Source: Kappaphycus alvarezii (lineage: Eukaryota > Rhodophyta > Florideophyceae > Gigartinales > Solieriaceae). Taken from it: a DNA stretch of 64,000 nt. A program made the translations under genes and the position numbers. Shown one piece after another: positions 17,873 to 31,780 of this stretch; within the stretch, counting starts at the first letter, position 1; each line of letters begins with the position of its first letter. The stretch spans positions 930,001-994,000 of the forward strand of contig NADL03000645.1 of NCBI GenBank assembly GCA_002205965.3, in the 5' to 3' direction. The notes below the pieces were generated by a model. It saw nothing but the letters and a program-made list of their open reading frames with translations. It was not told the DNA's origin and did not search any database.

Positions 17873-20800
17873 AACTGTTACCTCAACTGTCTTGAATCAA
17901 CTACTATCACTCTATCGTCTCATTAACTATTGTTCAGAATTCATCACTTTTCTCTAGTCTGCTGTCTACCATGGAAGACTCTCGACAAATCCACAAGTTT
18001 TACGGCATACCGGGAGAAGATTATCCTTGTGGGCAGCTACAACTGAAGCCGCTCTCGAAGCTAAAGGGGTTTTTATGACTATTCAGAGCGATTAAGTGCA
18101 GGCTGAGACAGTACCTGACACTGTGCTGAGCAATGTCGCAGTGGCAAAGGAAACCATAATCCAGGCCTAGGAACAGGCCTTTTCGTCTGTGTTTGACCTA
18201 CAAGACCAATCCTTTCAAGATGTGGCAAAAATTGAAGGAAATGTACTCCGTCTCTAATGTTGCTACTAAGGTACAGCTGCAGGCTAGACTGTCTAGCTGA
18301 TACAAGTGAGACTGTCTAGCTGATACAAGACTATATATATGCCTTCGAGGAGGTGTTTAATCGTCTAGCTATAATGGGAAGTTCATTACCGGAGAACTTG
18401 CAGGTAGCGATGCTTTTGGCATCGTTTTGTGACAAAAAAGTCTCCCTTCAGGCATATAATTGCATCGCTGCAAAGTGTGCAAGCAGGAATGGATTGGAAA
18501 ACAGCAACTACTCGACTATTGTGGTAATTTGACGATCAGGATCGGCGCTCGGCGGGCAAAACCAGGACAAAGGGTAGCTATGGCGCGGCAACCGCCCTTA
18601 CCTATAGATCCAACGGGGGCAAGAGTAATCTGAACTGTAACGAAAGCAGACGTTGTTATGAGTGTGATGAGATTGGCCATCTCATGAGTGATTGTCCGAA
18701 GAGGCGCAAGGGTAAAGGGCACTCTTCTAGCACCGCACATGAAAAGCCTTCCACTGTAAACCAGATTCTTCTACTATTTGCCGCTGGTGATGATTGCAGT
18801 CACAAGAACAAGCGATACCGTTCCAGTCCTACTGATGATCGTACTATGATTAGTCTACAGAGAACAAGGTTTGCAGATGTGACAATGGAAAATTTGCCCA
18901 CAAAAAGGGATGCCCAAGGAACTATGGCAATGATAGGGTCATCACCATCTGATAAAAATTGCACATTTTCGTTTGTACTTGACTCAGGTGCCTCTGAACA
19001 CATGATTTGTGAGAAACCATGGCTCACAGACCCAAAAGAATTCAACCCAAACCAATTGTGTTAGGTGATGGTAAACGTGTGTTCGCTATTCACGTTTGTA
19101 CTGTGTATCTAAAAACAAGGGTGGGACCCTTGATTAATCAATATGAACGTTTGATGATTCTACAGAATGCACTCTTTGTGCCAAGGCTCAAATCAAATTT
19201 GATATTGTGTGTGAGGCTTTGTGAGTCTGGATATAACATCAATTTAGGAAGAAGGAAGTGCAGTGGCCTTCAGCATGGTTTTCTTAAAATTAAGGGATCA
19301 CTTGGGACTGGGTAAAAAACGTCCCCGTTATTCCTGTCGGTGAAATTCGAGAGATTGAAAACTCTGAAAGCAGTGATGTCGCTTTCACTGCAGTGGCCGG
19401 TACCAATTCTTTAGCACCTAGTGCCTCGTTGAAATCCATCATTGACTTGTGGCACTACAGGCTTGGTCATGCAAGTAGAGAAGCAATTCCGAAGATTTAT
19501 AATCGCGGTGCTGTTACTGTAATGGATCTGGCTACAAAATGAAACAGAAAAGTCCGCAAAGTGGTGTTTGATTGAAGGGTAAGCTGACAAAACAGCATTT
19601 GAGGACAAACAATCACATATCTAAAAGGAGGTGTGCTGCTATTAATTCGGATATCTGCGGACCGATGTCAATCCCATCGTTCTCTGGCTGCCTATACTTT
19701 GCGCCTATTATTGGTGAGTACATTACAATTGCACCAGTTGAGTGAAAGAGCGATGTATTAGAAGAATCCAAGGTATATCAGTCACGGCTTGAAAGGAAAT
19801 TTGATTGCAAAATCAAGAGGTTGCTATGTTGGCCAGGCTAGAAGCAGACCTATCCACGCACAATGAGTCTATGAGTTCTAAAGACTCTCATGAGTGGGAA
19901 AAACTGTTAAATCTGAGCTGTAATCTTTAAAAACCATTGTGTCAAGGAAGTTTTTCAAAAGCCCCATCGAGCTCGTGTTATTCAGACTTGATTTTTGTTA
20001 ACGAGTAAATACTATGAACACGGTCATCTTGCACGGAATAAAGCAATGCTTGTTGCCAGCGGTTTTATGCAGAATATTGTTGAGCACACATTTGCTCCTG
20101 TTATTGACTTCAACACAGTAAGAAGTTGTTTTGCTGTTGCTGTTCAGAGAGGGTACAATGCACAGCAGCTTGACATAAGGACAGCTTTCCTTCATGGAGA
20201 GATTCGAGAAGACTTATATGTCTCATCACCCCCCGGTCTAATGCTCTGTAATGAAGGTGAAGTTCTTAAGCTAAAAAAGGGTTTATACGGACTCAAACAG
20301 TCATCTAAGTTATAGTTTGAAAAGTTCTCATCTGTTATAATGAAGCTTAGATTTAAGAGCATGCAATCAGACTACTGTTTATTTCGTCAAGATAATGTTT
20401 GGCTATTACTTTATGTTGACTACCTGGTTCTGATAGGACCGAGCTTGGATAGGATCAGATCTGCGGTCAAGGAATTAAGCGTGCATCTTGATGTGAAGGA
20501 CCTTGGTTTCCTCAAGTCTTTCCTGGGTATACTATTTATACAAGACAATGATGGTGCTTGATTGTCTCAAAAACTTTTTTGAGTCTCAAAAACCTTTTTT
20601 GAGACAACTACTACAGAATTGTAACATGGATAATTGTCGCGCAGTGTCTACTCCACTGGTGGAGGGCGCATTGTAGGAATTGGGTAATATAAATTACGCT
20701 CAGCAACCGTTTGACAAGGTCAAATAACTAGAGCTACTTGGATAGTTAATGTATTTATCAATTCGTACAAGGGCTGATATTAGTGCTTTAGTTGGAATCT

Positions 20801-21433
20801 TGTGTCGGTGTACCTCTTGTCCGACAGAAAGACATTGGAAGATGTCGAAAAGAATTTTAAGGCACATAAAAGGTACTGAGGACTATGCTTTGCGACTCTG
20901 CGAGTGCGATGGCACAGTATTGAATGCATTTTATGATGCAGACTGGGCGGAATATAACCAAGATCGCCGCTCTACATCTAGTATTCTACACTAGACTTGG
21001 GGATAGTACTGTTTTGCATGGAGAACAACTAAGCAGAAAACTTTTGCTCTTTCTACTACAGAAACTGAATTAGTTGCTTTAAGTGATGCTATGAAGTTAG
21101 TTTTATGGTTACGCCAGCTCTTAGATGATCTCGACCGCTACCAACCTACGAGTACAAATGTTTACGAGGATAGCCAAGTGGCATGGCGTGGGGAACTGAA
21201 GGCATACAATATGCGAACCATGTTTCAATTCGGTACAACTTTGTCAAAGAAAACGTTGAGAGAGGAACTGTACTGTACCACTCAATATATGCTTGCTGAT
21301 TTATTGACAAAACCATTGCCTCGAATTCACTTCGAGAGAAAACGCGATATCATTGCCCTGTTGAGCACCGAGAATAAAAGAATAGATCAAGAAAAGAGTT
21401 TGACTGAGTCCGTGCAAGGCACAGGAGGGGGAG

Positions 21434-21841
21434 TTGCAGACGTTCCAAGCGCGTGTGCGACACGTACGGGACTCAGATTGACATGATTGTATAATACAAA
21501 TTGAATGTATGGAGTTTTACCGAGTTGAGTTTTATCGGAGATCAAAATGAACCGAAATTGCGCCTCTGATAATTTATCGTGTAAGACCCACACTGATGTG
21601 TGTTTTCCAGGCACTTCCCAGTCTCACTTAGATATTGACAACGATACTGCCGTTTTAACCTGCTTGTTTGTGCAATACTGTCGGTAATTTGAGCACAATG
21701 GCCTAATTTACTGTATCGGGGTGATCAATCTGTCTTTTGCTTTACTGGAAATGTGGTGATCTCTTGTCTACTGGAACACTGCAAAATAAATGCATCGAGG
21801 ATGAACAGGTTTTTTTCCAGCTCAGATTAATCATTGTAATT
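21434..21841 (+). repeat. copia 3' LTR
   Basis: Preceded by a purine tract (AGGAGGGGGAG) fitting a polypurine primer. Same sequence as the 5' LTR with scattered substitutions concentrated in the last 70 bp. Confidence 0.85.
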
Positions 21842-24220
21842 TTTTCGAGATCAGAGAGCTGATTAAAAATTTCTGTTCGACTTTGACTCCCAACTGCCTT
21901 CTTTCTCTTTTCGGAAGCAGATGTACCAGATTATATTGACAATCTCACTACTTACAATCGCAACAGAACTACTAAAAGCACCGTACCTTTAATAAAGTTT
22001 TACATTTGAATGAAGCATCAGGAATCTCAAAATTGGTCATCCTCTAACGGATGTATTTCCATCAAATTGCCTCTATTTGTTATATGATTGTTCAAGGAAA
22101 AAAACTGATTCTAAAGTCATTTCGGGTGTTTTTAAGTACTCTTTTCCCGTGACATTAAGCCCAACCATGTAGAGACTTCACCATTGAGAGGAAATTACTA
22201 CTGAAATTCCATATGTGCTTGAGAAGAAAATGGGTATCAAATTTTTTTGATTGAGTTAAAATTTCTCCTTGATGCATATTTTATCCCTTCAAAATTAGAT
22301 TTATGAGCAGTGAAAACAAAATTGGAGTCTATTTTGTACTTCTTGTAACAAGTTCATACGTTGGAACCGTAATACTATATTTACCATATCGCAATATAGT
22401 GAAAATTTATGTAGGGTATTTAATTTTATAAAAATATTAATATAAAATCATTTCATAAACAAAATAAAATGATGCTGTGAAAATCCCAGTATATGAGCTT
22501 AAAGATTTATAATTTGCCCTTAATATTACAAATGAATTGCTTCAAAATGTCACAACTTCCCATTAAACCAATTTTCGCTGCAAGAACTCGAACTAAAGAA
22601 AAATAATACCTTTTCATATAGTTATATATGTAGGCATTGGTTCGAGTCCCAGAAAAAGTAAATAATTCGATAAAAAATAGAAGATTTAAATAAGTATAGA
22701 AGTACCAGTTTCTTATACAAGATTTTTTTTGGAAATTGAACTCAGATCAATAACTTTATTTCAACACCAATTTGTTCTTTTCCTCATTTCATATTCTGTA
22801 ATTTTCTATCTGTCGCCATTTTAAGTACATACTATTTTTGGTCTTATTGCAAAGTGGAAATGTGTCTGCTAATATATTTAGTATATCAGAATTTATATTC
22901 TGGAGATTGAAAATGAACTTTAATTTGTGAGAGAAACGAGGTCTTTTGATTGCTAAAAAGAATTTTAGACATAAGCTAATCTAAAATAAGAAATGCAGTT
23001 ACAATATTTTTATCGTATGGAAAAAGCTGCAATAAAAAAACTAATAGTTTGGAGTCAAAATACTGAAAATCATTACGAAATCAATATATAATGCTCAATA
23101 ATTATATTAACAAGTATCAAGATAGAGATAAGCGGTACTTTTGGTAAAATTGCGAATTTACTATATGTAGATACTATTTTTTAAAAAAATCCATGCAAAT
23201 GTTGGTAAAAAAGATGCACAAAGATGAGATATTTTGTATAGAAAGTAATACATATATTTTTCGAAAATTTACCATTATCAAATAATTTTTATACTGATTT
23301 GTTATGCTATATTAACTCCAAAGATTTTATATGGTCTACCGGAAAGCTATAAATAAAACTTTTTTACTTTTTTACCCAAAAATATGCAAAAGGAAGCGCA
23401 AAGTTGCAAATGCAATATTGAATGAAATTTATAAAAACTGTATGCTATTAAAATTGGGTTATTTCAGTTTCAATAGCATATACGTATAATCTGAAATGGA
23501 CATTTTCGTTGACAATGAAGATTTCATTAAAGCGGATAAAAAATCAATTGTACGTCATTTTGACACTCAAATTTACCCTCTATAAGAACTTGTTTAACTA
23601 ATTCTATCGATATTTGATTTTTCGAAATTCAACACATAAATTTATTTTTCATCTTCTGTTACTAATTATCGAGAAGAGTTAAAAAGGAGCTAAATATTTT
23701 TGGGAATAGAACTACTGAACTAGAATGAATAGGAAGTCTTTTCAATTTCATTATTGTGACAACTTGGAAAAACGAAAATGATTTGGATCCAAAATGATTT
23801 TTATTTTTAATAGTTAGCCTCACATTTCATTTTCGGGTCGATTGCAAAAACTTTTCTGCATTTTACATTCGCTTAATATTTCATAAATTTATTTATAGTT
23901 CACTAAAGATCAGCAATAATTGAAATTCATTTGAAAAAGTAAAACTTTTTAATGTACTTCCAATTATTGAGAAACACAACGATTTCAACTAAAAACTTTA
24001 TAAATGATCCCCTCTGCCAAAGTAGGAATATATTCAAAATCAATCAATGTGCTGCTTGTCCAAAAAACCGAAGCATGTACATTTACAAGAAATGAAGATC
24101 GAACACCTATAGATCTTACTAAACTCCTGTTTCACGTATCATTTATTGATTTATATTACTCACCAATCCTATTACTATTTATTTAATACCTTACCTCTGT
24201 TTTTTGTTCTTGATATATAT
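21842..24220. other. Very AT-rich stretch without recognisable genes
   Basis: Around three quarters A+T, stops in all frames. No RNA gene or clear repeat seen. A tRNA T-arm-like word at 22642 (GGTTCGAGTCC) has no supporting fold. Confidence 0.5.
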
Positions 24221-24229
24221 GATAATTTC

Positions 24230-24375
24230 GAGGCAGAAGTGTGCAACGGCGAGATGTTGGTGTCACCTGCCATGAGTGTCAAAAATTTCGGATTGAAATG
24301 ATCCAAAGGAACTGTTTGATTTCTGAAAATGTGTGTAAAACTGTAAGGAATTTGAAAGCATGCTAGGGATATCAA
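24230..24375 (+). pseudogene. Possible cysteine-rich exon fragment
   Basis: The plus frame reads RGRSVQRRDVGVTCHECQKF, then RIEMIQRNC, and later two more Cys, before a GTAAGG that could be a donor (24342). CHEC-type spacing recalls zinc-binding modules, but the module is incomplete. The minus strand is also open here (24175-24375), so the choice of strand is uncertain. Confidence 0.2.
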
Positions 24376-24493
24376 ATATCAGATATAAACTAATAACTGC
24401 GACAAATTCTAAAAGGCCTCAACAATAATTAACCAGAAATTTGTAAACTTATCGCGGGGATAATATAAGGTACCATCGTTTATAATTTTTTAC

Positions 24494-25368
24494 TTGAAGT
24501 TTAAGAAATGTATGCTCAGAATGCAATCGCAAAGTCAGAGCTTCAAAAGGGGTTCAATTTCGGAAAAAACATACCACTGTTGCATTTCAACCGGGCTGCA
24601 AAATCTCACATTCACAATAAATATCAAGGTTGCATTATCTTATTGTAATTACTGTACCCCATTGAATTTGATAAAGTTGAGGTTCATTCTTAAAGGAAAG
24701 AAAGCTCTGGGAAATTTTTCACCAATCAAAAAAATACACCGTTTCATGGCCAAATCTTTTCAAGTAATCCAACCAGTTGATGTTTGGCGTAAAGACGCAG
24801 CGCAGTCTATAAAAACAATAACGAGGCTTCTTATTCTGAAGTGCAGGACCGGAAATTGTCTTCTACCTTTGGAAACGCTTTTCCTTCGAGTAGATCGTCA
24901 GCCAGGCTCCTCTGTACTGAAAACGACCGCTTTTTCCACCAGTTCATTTCGCTTCCTACCATTTATATCCCTTGTATTCTGTTCATCAGCCTTTTCAAGC
25001 TGATATAGACTCTAGCGTCTCCTAAAACGCAAACAGGCTTCAGACCATTTTTTGATCATATTTTGTGCGCCGACTTTGATCAACTGCTGCAGAGGCTCGT
25101 CTTCAGCCTAGACATCACGATTACCGCTATTTCAGTACCCGTAGTCTTGCGCGCCGAATCAGAAAATCTTCCCCAGCTGCACAATTGCTTTTCGCCAGCA
25201 CAATTCGACGTGACGCTGCTCAGTGACATTTGTATCGAAGAATTTATATTCGACAATCACGTTCCGTGTAAGCTCTGTATGATCTCATTTTATACAGCGA
25301 TCATCAAGGTACTTGTGAACCTTGCCATCAGCAGTTTAGCACCAACTGTTGAGATTGGATCTATTTGA
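24494..25368. pseudogene. Decayed coding stretch, strand uncertain
   Basis: A plus frame of 169 codons (24494-25003) is followed by one of 101 codons (25063-25368, starting MCADFDQLLQRLVF). The minus strand over 25050-24750 also reads protein-like (KADEQNTRDINGRKRNELVE). Both are unusual in DNA this AT-rich, so ancestral coding function is likely on one of them. No family recognised. DNA near 24975-25030 faintly resembles the 75-bp block at 13617-13691. Confidence 0.3.
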
Positions 25369-28300
25369 CGTTTCATGAATGAGGTAATACTACTTTTGAA
25401 CAAATCACTAGTTATGAAATTTATTCAGTGATCAGACTATGTGTACAATACATGTCTTTTATTTTACTGTATTGAAATCGTACACAGAGCTCCTTGTATA
25501 CATGTAAACCCTCGCCATAGCCTGATAAATCTCCAAAATTTACGTGGTGGTCATCTACGTTTGTCGCTTGAAGGCTGCAAGAGCAACAGAGGAACCGCAG
25601 AATATGCTATAAAGGGAGAAAAACAGGTATCTATATCATTGAACGCGGGATTAGCACTTTTTTATCTGAACATCTCGGATCATATTCGGTTTACTCTCGT
25701 AATCACTTCCGTACACGCTTTCATGTAACAATTTTATGCTCTAAAGTCTTTCTCGAGGTTTTATACTTACTTATCAATTATATGGGACTAGAAGTAACGC
25801 GAAAAGCAGAAGATGCATTTCAAAAGAGGGAAAAACCTTGGAATAGTAAAATATTAAAGGAACCATACGATTATTCGACGATATTGATGGCATCTGGAGA
25901 ATTTCGGCAGATTTTTTTGACCAATAACACAATCGATAATTTCAACATGTGATTACAATTTATGGTTTTGTGTTCTTGAACCGTCGAAATACTGTGGAAA
26001 AATTGAATATTTTGCAAGAAAGTAAAACAGATTTTGGTTTACCGGTTTTGTTGGTGCATTTAAATGTATTAAGCTCGTGTGAAGGATTTCCTCTATTCAC
26101 ACAAGGGCTAGTAATGAATCGCAGCCGAGAGTAAAATAGATACAATAAAATAGAAGAGTGGGTTGACAGGGATCAATACATCAGAACCTTGGTTTCAGGA
26201 AGAGGGGGGGCAGACAAAATGAGGATAATACCTACATTTCCCATTTATACGCAGATAATTCTAACGTAACGTAAAAATTTCGATTAACACCAACAAATTC
26301 GGCACCAGGAAGGAGCGGAACGAGGGATTTTTCATATTTACGGGCCGATCTTCTTCAACAGCTCACTATAAGTTTTGTTTATTTCACCCAAATCCTTTTC
26401 CATTTTCTCATCCTTTTAAACTCTTTTCATTCCTCTCGGCCTAAACTGGTTGTTGATTACGGATTTTAAAAATTCTTGTGATTGTAAACCTCAGCGTTTG
26501 AGGACGTAATGTTGGACCCAACTTACACAAAATTTCTAATTTAATTGAAACTGATATCATTCGTCTTTGAGTTTCTGAATCCTTTGCTACTTTTACCTCC
26601 TTCACGCAGGGGTTCAATTATAAGATTTGGTTGGGAATATAATAACTCTGCATCCATTGTAAATCTGAAGGGAAAATCGTATTGAAACTCCATTTCACCC
26701 TTTTCTCAAGAGTTATTTATAAACAACTCCATAGTAAATGTCAACACACCTTAATTTTTTATTCCTGAAATAATCGCAATTATTATCTAGTTTGGTTCAT
26801 ATACTATCTCTGCTTTCATATTGTCACAACCATACCTCATATGTTTTACTCTTTTTATTCTGGCCTTCTATTGAATGCTCAAGCTATCAATTTGTAAGAA
26901 TTTATGCATTTCAGTTGATAATTAGTTTTCCTCTGACATTCCTACTTTTTTATCTCCGCTACTGTAATCCAAGACTTCTGTCTTCAACGATATATGGGTT
27001 ATTTTTCCTTTATTCTTCTCTAGATTACCCGTATTATGTTTTACTGGTTATTCCAAATTTAGTTTCCGAGGTTGAATAATATCTTTACCAAGTAGCTCAT
27101 TTCTTCCTTCTCCATCTTGAGTTCTTTCTGAGATCGTTGCTTTTTTTAGCAAGTAAGGGGAGTTAGTTATCAGTTTCAGCTGCAACCTGATGATATTTTG
27201 CCCGGTTCGATCGGTTCCTTTCACTTTGGAGGGATTTTATTTCCCTTTTCTTGCCATTTGTTCAGTCAATCTGAGCTTAGAATCAATTTTTCTATTTGTC
27301 CATACAGTTTTAGACAACTGAGCACATTTGAAAGATGGACTCATTAAGAAGTATCCATTTGGTCCAAGTAGATTGAATGGTTGGAATACCAAAGCTAGAG
27401 GCCGAGGCAAAAAGACATGAAGAAAAATATTGCCAAAAGACAGCATTAAGTGTTAACTACCTCGAAGTAAACTTTTGCTGTATACTTTCTGTTTTCGACA
27501 GGAGCTATTGGCAATATATACACCTAAAATTGTATTTAGACGATGAAAAGTAGACCTTTGTTAAACTTTTGGGGTTGTTGATACATTTTTCGGTGCATTT
27601 CGGAGCCAGAATGGATACAGAAATACATTGATAGCCAATTTTACACGCCAAAATAAATATTTAGACAATTAATATGGTTATTCCTGAAGTGTATAATAAA
27701 AATCAATTTGACGTATAAAATACTTGTCAAATTGTAAACAGTTTTGAAGAAAATCATTAGAATCAACATTGTTGGATTGAAAACCCAATTGAATTGAAGA
27801 ATATCATAAACGTAGAAATAGTTCTTGTACTTCTAAAGAAAAATAAACAAATGCTATTTAGCAAACCAGGAACAAATTGTACTACTAATTACCGATTTAG
27901 AGTTTTTCTATCCATTTTCAATACGAGTTTAAGCTTCACAATTAATAAGTAAGGTTTTCTCTGAAAATAATGTAGTCAAAAGGCAATTATTTGCAATTGT
28001 CAGGAGTTCAACCCCAAGTATGGCATTAAAAGACCTATATCCAGGCGTGATTATGGGTTTTAGTTCTATAAACTGTGACTATCATCTTGAGATGAATAAA
28101 TGCCACCTAAATTTTCAAATTAATAATAAGTATACAAGAAGTGATAGTAATAGATAGGGTTTAAACTGTAAGAAGGCTTAAATTAATCAAAGAAAAGTAT
28201 CTCATAAGAAATAATAACCATTATATAGCAATAAAGGACTATAGACATGAAATTAATGTTCTGAAGTAAAGATTTCAATCCTGAAATCTCCATTACTAAC

Positions 28301-29627
28301 ACTTTTCTCCTACCATTTCTACAATGAGAAATTTAATGTATCGCAGATTTATATTTTATTCCATTAATATTTATCTAATATTATCAATTCAAGCATGATA
28401 GATTGTCTATTTCACTGCTCGAGTGAATTTTTTTCAAAATTCCAGAGCAGCATCTAAAGAGTGATGGAATATTTTAAGTGCAGCTGTGTGAAAAATATAT
28501 TATGGAAAAATTTAGGATCTTTTCTGGTCAATATGAGTTTGAAATGGCAAATATTCAATAATTATCCCACATTCAAAAGAGTTTATGGTAGGTAAAGCTA
28601 AAGCATGAACAAATTTACTTTAATTTCGCATCCATCTTAATCTGACTCAGAAATGAAAATGTTTATATAATTAGAAAAAAAATAGTTTTAGGTAAGGCGA
28701 TAAAAAGCTCCGAGAAAAACAGCAAAAATTATTAGTTATATTTATGTACAGCCAAAATAAGAATAAAAAGTTTTTAAGATAATATATATTTTCTCTTTCA
28801 AATATTTGAGTAATTGTATGTCGCAGGTCTATATTACTTAAAATTGGAGTGGATGAGTTTGGTACTTTTAATTTATACTAGCCGCTAATCATGTTTTTAC
28901 AAAATTATTTGGAACTATACTGCTATATGAGGACTAAGATGATAAACTTCAATAAATAAGCAGAGAATAGAAAAAGAACGCTCCATATACTTCAATCAAA
29001 TCTCCAATAATGAATATAAATCGGTGAAAAGATGAAAATTGTTGAGGAATTTTTAATAAATAAGCACTAACTTGATCACCCCTTCACGTTTAAATTTCAC
29101 TTTAGAAGCCATCCATTCATCAATTTTGACAGGTTATTTTTAATTATCGGCTCACGGCATAAGATACAAATTTAAATATTCCAAAGGTATTTCATCCATT
29201 TGAAGTCTTTAATTCGTTAATGGTTTTAAGTGAAACCACTTGTAGGGTAACAGAGTAAAATAAAAAACTATTTTCCTGTCAAATGATAGAGAGAAAATAA
29301 AGTACAGAAAATGAAACCAAATATCCCCGTATAATAATTATATGGGTATTGCATTTTTAATGTAGTAATGTGTGCACTTTCATAATTCGAAATTTTGTAA
29401 AAAAGTTAGAAAAGGCCATTTCTGCGCAGTGAACTTGTATCAACATCTATTCAAGCGTCACAAAGGACATAGGAAATAGCGAGGGATAGGGTTGTTAGAC
29501 GGCTAGAATTTTTCGTTTTCATTATTAGTGTTCCATCTATTTGTGACGAGTATTTTCAGTAATTTTATCGACTACTGAAACAATAATTAAACATAATGAG
29601 CTCCAGCTTGAAACAAATATCATAAAA
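25369..29627. other. AT-rich stretch, a few short frames
   Basis: Frames of 60-95 codons occur (25441-25728 +, 26792-27079 +, 27237-27446 -) without recognised features. No RNA gene or mobile element identified. Confidence 0.4.
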
Positions 29628-29779
29628 TATATTGGGTCGAATTAATTATCAGAATGATTCCTTCTCTACAAAAGTTTTTGTTGTACCACAATCTAGTTTC
29701 AAGTATATTGGGTCGAATTAATTATCAGAATGATTCCTTCTCTACAAAAGTTTTTGTTGTACCACAATCTAATTTCAAG
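29628..29779. repeat. Tandem duplication, 76-bp unit x2
   Basis: Units 29628-29703 and 29704-29779 are identical except for one substitution (TCTAGTTTC against TCTAATTTC). The period is not a multiple of three. A recent duplication in non-coding DNA. Confidence 0.9.
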
Positions 29780-30438
29780 ATTAAAAACTTTGCTATTAAA
29801 TATTTATGCAGTAGAGATTACGGAAAAATTTTAATGCATTCAGTATCCAAATCCTCAATTATAGAATAAGAGGCTTGTAGAACGGAAGCTGATCTCTAAT
29901 TTCAAATTTTTCTGGTCACAAGTCAGAATTATGATATTAATCTAATCTTAGAATGAATTCGATAAGCTTTTAGTGCTAACATTGGGGCAGTATACATCTA
30001 TATAGATTCATTCCTCCGATAAATTTTCTGAATCCGCAGATTTATGGTCCTGCAGTCTTTTCACCTACCTGAAATGACCTGAGTGAAATAAATACCAGCA
30101 AACTTCTCTAATTTATTACAACCACTATCCTTAAGTAAAATTAACCGCTGAACTCTTGTAACTACAAATTGAGAAATTCTGCGTGGCTCAAGAACATTTT
30201 TCAAACACAAAAACTAACTAGAAACCATAACGGCTGACAATGAAAAATAGTTGCCCATAAATTCATCAGGATAGGCCGTGTGGGTGTATAATGCAGTATT
30301 ATTGGTTTTGTAAGGCTAACCTTAACCTTAAAAAGTCGTTTATAAGGAGAAATATGCATCATGAACTATGATAGTGTGTTGTAAGGGATTTCGATAGCCA
30401 AAATGGTTGTGAAAAACAAATATTTCGTTCCAACGACT

Positions 30439-30481
30439 AAAAGTTTACGGGAACGATATATATCCGTTCCCGTAAACTTTT
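30439..30481. repeat. Perfect 17-bp inverted repeat (hairpin)
   Basis: AAAAGTTTACGGGAACG, 9-bp spacer ATATATATC, then its exact reverse complement. With one mismatch the arms extend to 22 bp (30434-30486). GC-rich relative to its surroundings. Confidence 0.9.
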
Positions 30482-30489
30482 GGTCGAAA

Positions 30490-31190
30490 TAAAACCGACT
30501 CAAAGACTGATTCACAGGATCATCAGTCCGATTGCAGTGGGTATCCCTATTCAGTCTATGAAATGTCGGTTGTTGAATTAAAAGGTGAAGAATATAACAA
30601 AAAAAGTCCGAAATCTCAACCAAAGAACTTCCCGACATACTTAACTTTGAATCTGAATATGGGTCGGATTACGAGGATGCTGAAGCAGACGGCCAACGAG
30701 GATAAAAGGAATAATTGACAACGAATCTCAAATGAAAGACTAAAATTTCAACGAAGATTATGAAGATTCAAACGTCGGAAAAGATTAGGATTATTCAAGA
30801 GCTCGTTCAATCGCAAAAAAATCGCAAACTATTCTCGCCGCAAAACATTTTGGTGATTTCGCCACCGAAAGAGATGGAAGAGTAACCCAAATAAATCGAA
30901 AAATATTAAAAGGCTCTCATCAGTCTAAGTAAATGCGTTCCTGTCAAAAAATTGCCGAAGGACACTAAGAGGAACCAACTAGAGATAATCTCATTCTAAA
31001 GAAAGAGGAGATGCCCACATTTTTGGGGTCGAGTCTTATAGCTAAAGTAAACCTGCAGTTACACGAACTCTACTACATGAATGTACAAGCCAGAATCGCA
31101 GACATTGAGGCTGCAAAGATACTACTGCTTTCAGGAAATGTCTTTTCAATCATCGTAGTATTAAATAATTCTCTCTTTCTTCGCTATTAA
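30490..31190 (+). pseudogene. Decayed unidentified gene A
   Basis: The plus strand reads PYSVYEMSVVELKGEEYNKK, then NFESEYGSDYEDAEADGQR, FNEDYEDSNVGKD, RSIAKKSQTILAAKHFGDFA and KVNLQLHELYYMNVQARIAD, with frame changes and several stops between. Acidic first half, helical second half. The composition is clearly that of a protein, but I do not recognise it. It begins about 10 bp after the hairpin at 30439-30481. Confidence 0.4.
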
Positions 31191-31780
31191 CTTCGCTTGA
31201 TTACTTCTAGCTAGAGCTTCTGACTTTTCTCTGGTGTTCACCGCCTCATGAGGTCTTTTTTGGATACGTAAATCCTTGTAAGGGAACTATAAAACAAAAA
31301 CATCCCTTTTAAATTATGTTGACTAAAAATGTTAACAATTCGTATATCGAAAAAGAACTAATATCTCCATATTATAATTTGAAACGGTACAAAAGTAACC
31401 TGGTCGTTAACGTAGGCGAAGTTCTTTTCTTCGGTGGCAGTTAGGTTGCAGAAAGAGTGATAATGGCGGTACATGAGGGACGTTAGATGAAGACTTAAAG
31501 TAATTGAGGAATGATTAAGCCCTGTAAATGCTTATACCCAGTCTTTACACTAATCTGTAAAACAATAAACTTGATCCTTTATGTAGTGCTAGGAATAGGT
31601 CTGGACTCTATTTATGGTGGAGTAGATGAATTAAGAGGGATGTAATATTATTATTATGCTAAGAAGAGGAGCTTGTCAAGTAATTTCACTAACTATTGAT
31701 TTCAATCTGTGCTCCGGGCATTACAGTGTAGTCGTTACAGTTCTCCTGGGTAGGTCGATCTCTACATCGCCTTTTTTTTA

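Larger units (their letters stand above)
17450..21841 (+). mobile_element. Ty1/copia LTR retrotransposon, broken
   Basis: Two direct LTRs of about 407 bp flank about 3.6 kb of internal DNA. In copia order it has a gag zinc knuckle (CYECDEIGHLMSDC near 18650-18690), an aspartic protease motif (LDSGASEH near 18978), a GAG-pre-integrase motif (LWHYRLGHAS near 19450), a trace of integrase core, reverse transcriptase (LDIRTAFLHGE near 20170, LLYVDY near 20410) and copia-type RNase H at 20.75-21.33 kb. The coding regions are broken many times. LTRs agree at roughly 92% by eye, which makes it an old insertion. No clear target duplication was seen. Confidence 0.9.

Noticed and set aside
22565-22665. 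Possible degenerate tRNA with GGTTCGAGTCC and a nearby reversed CTCGAAC word
   Set aside because: No T stem, anticodon arm or acceptor can be paired around it.
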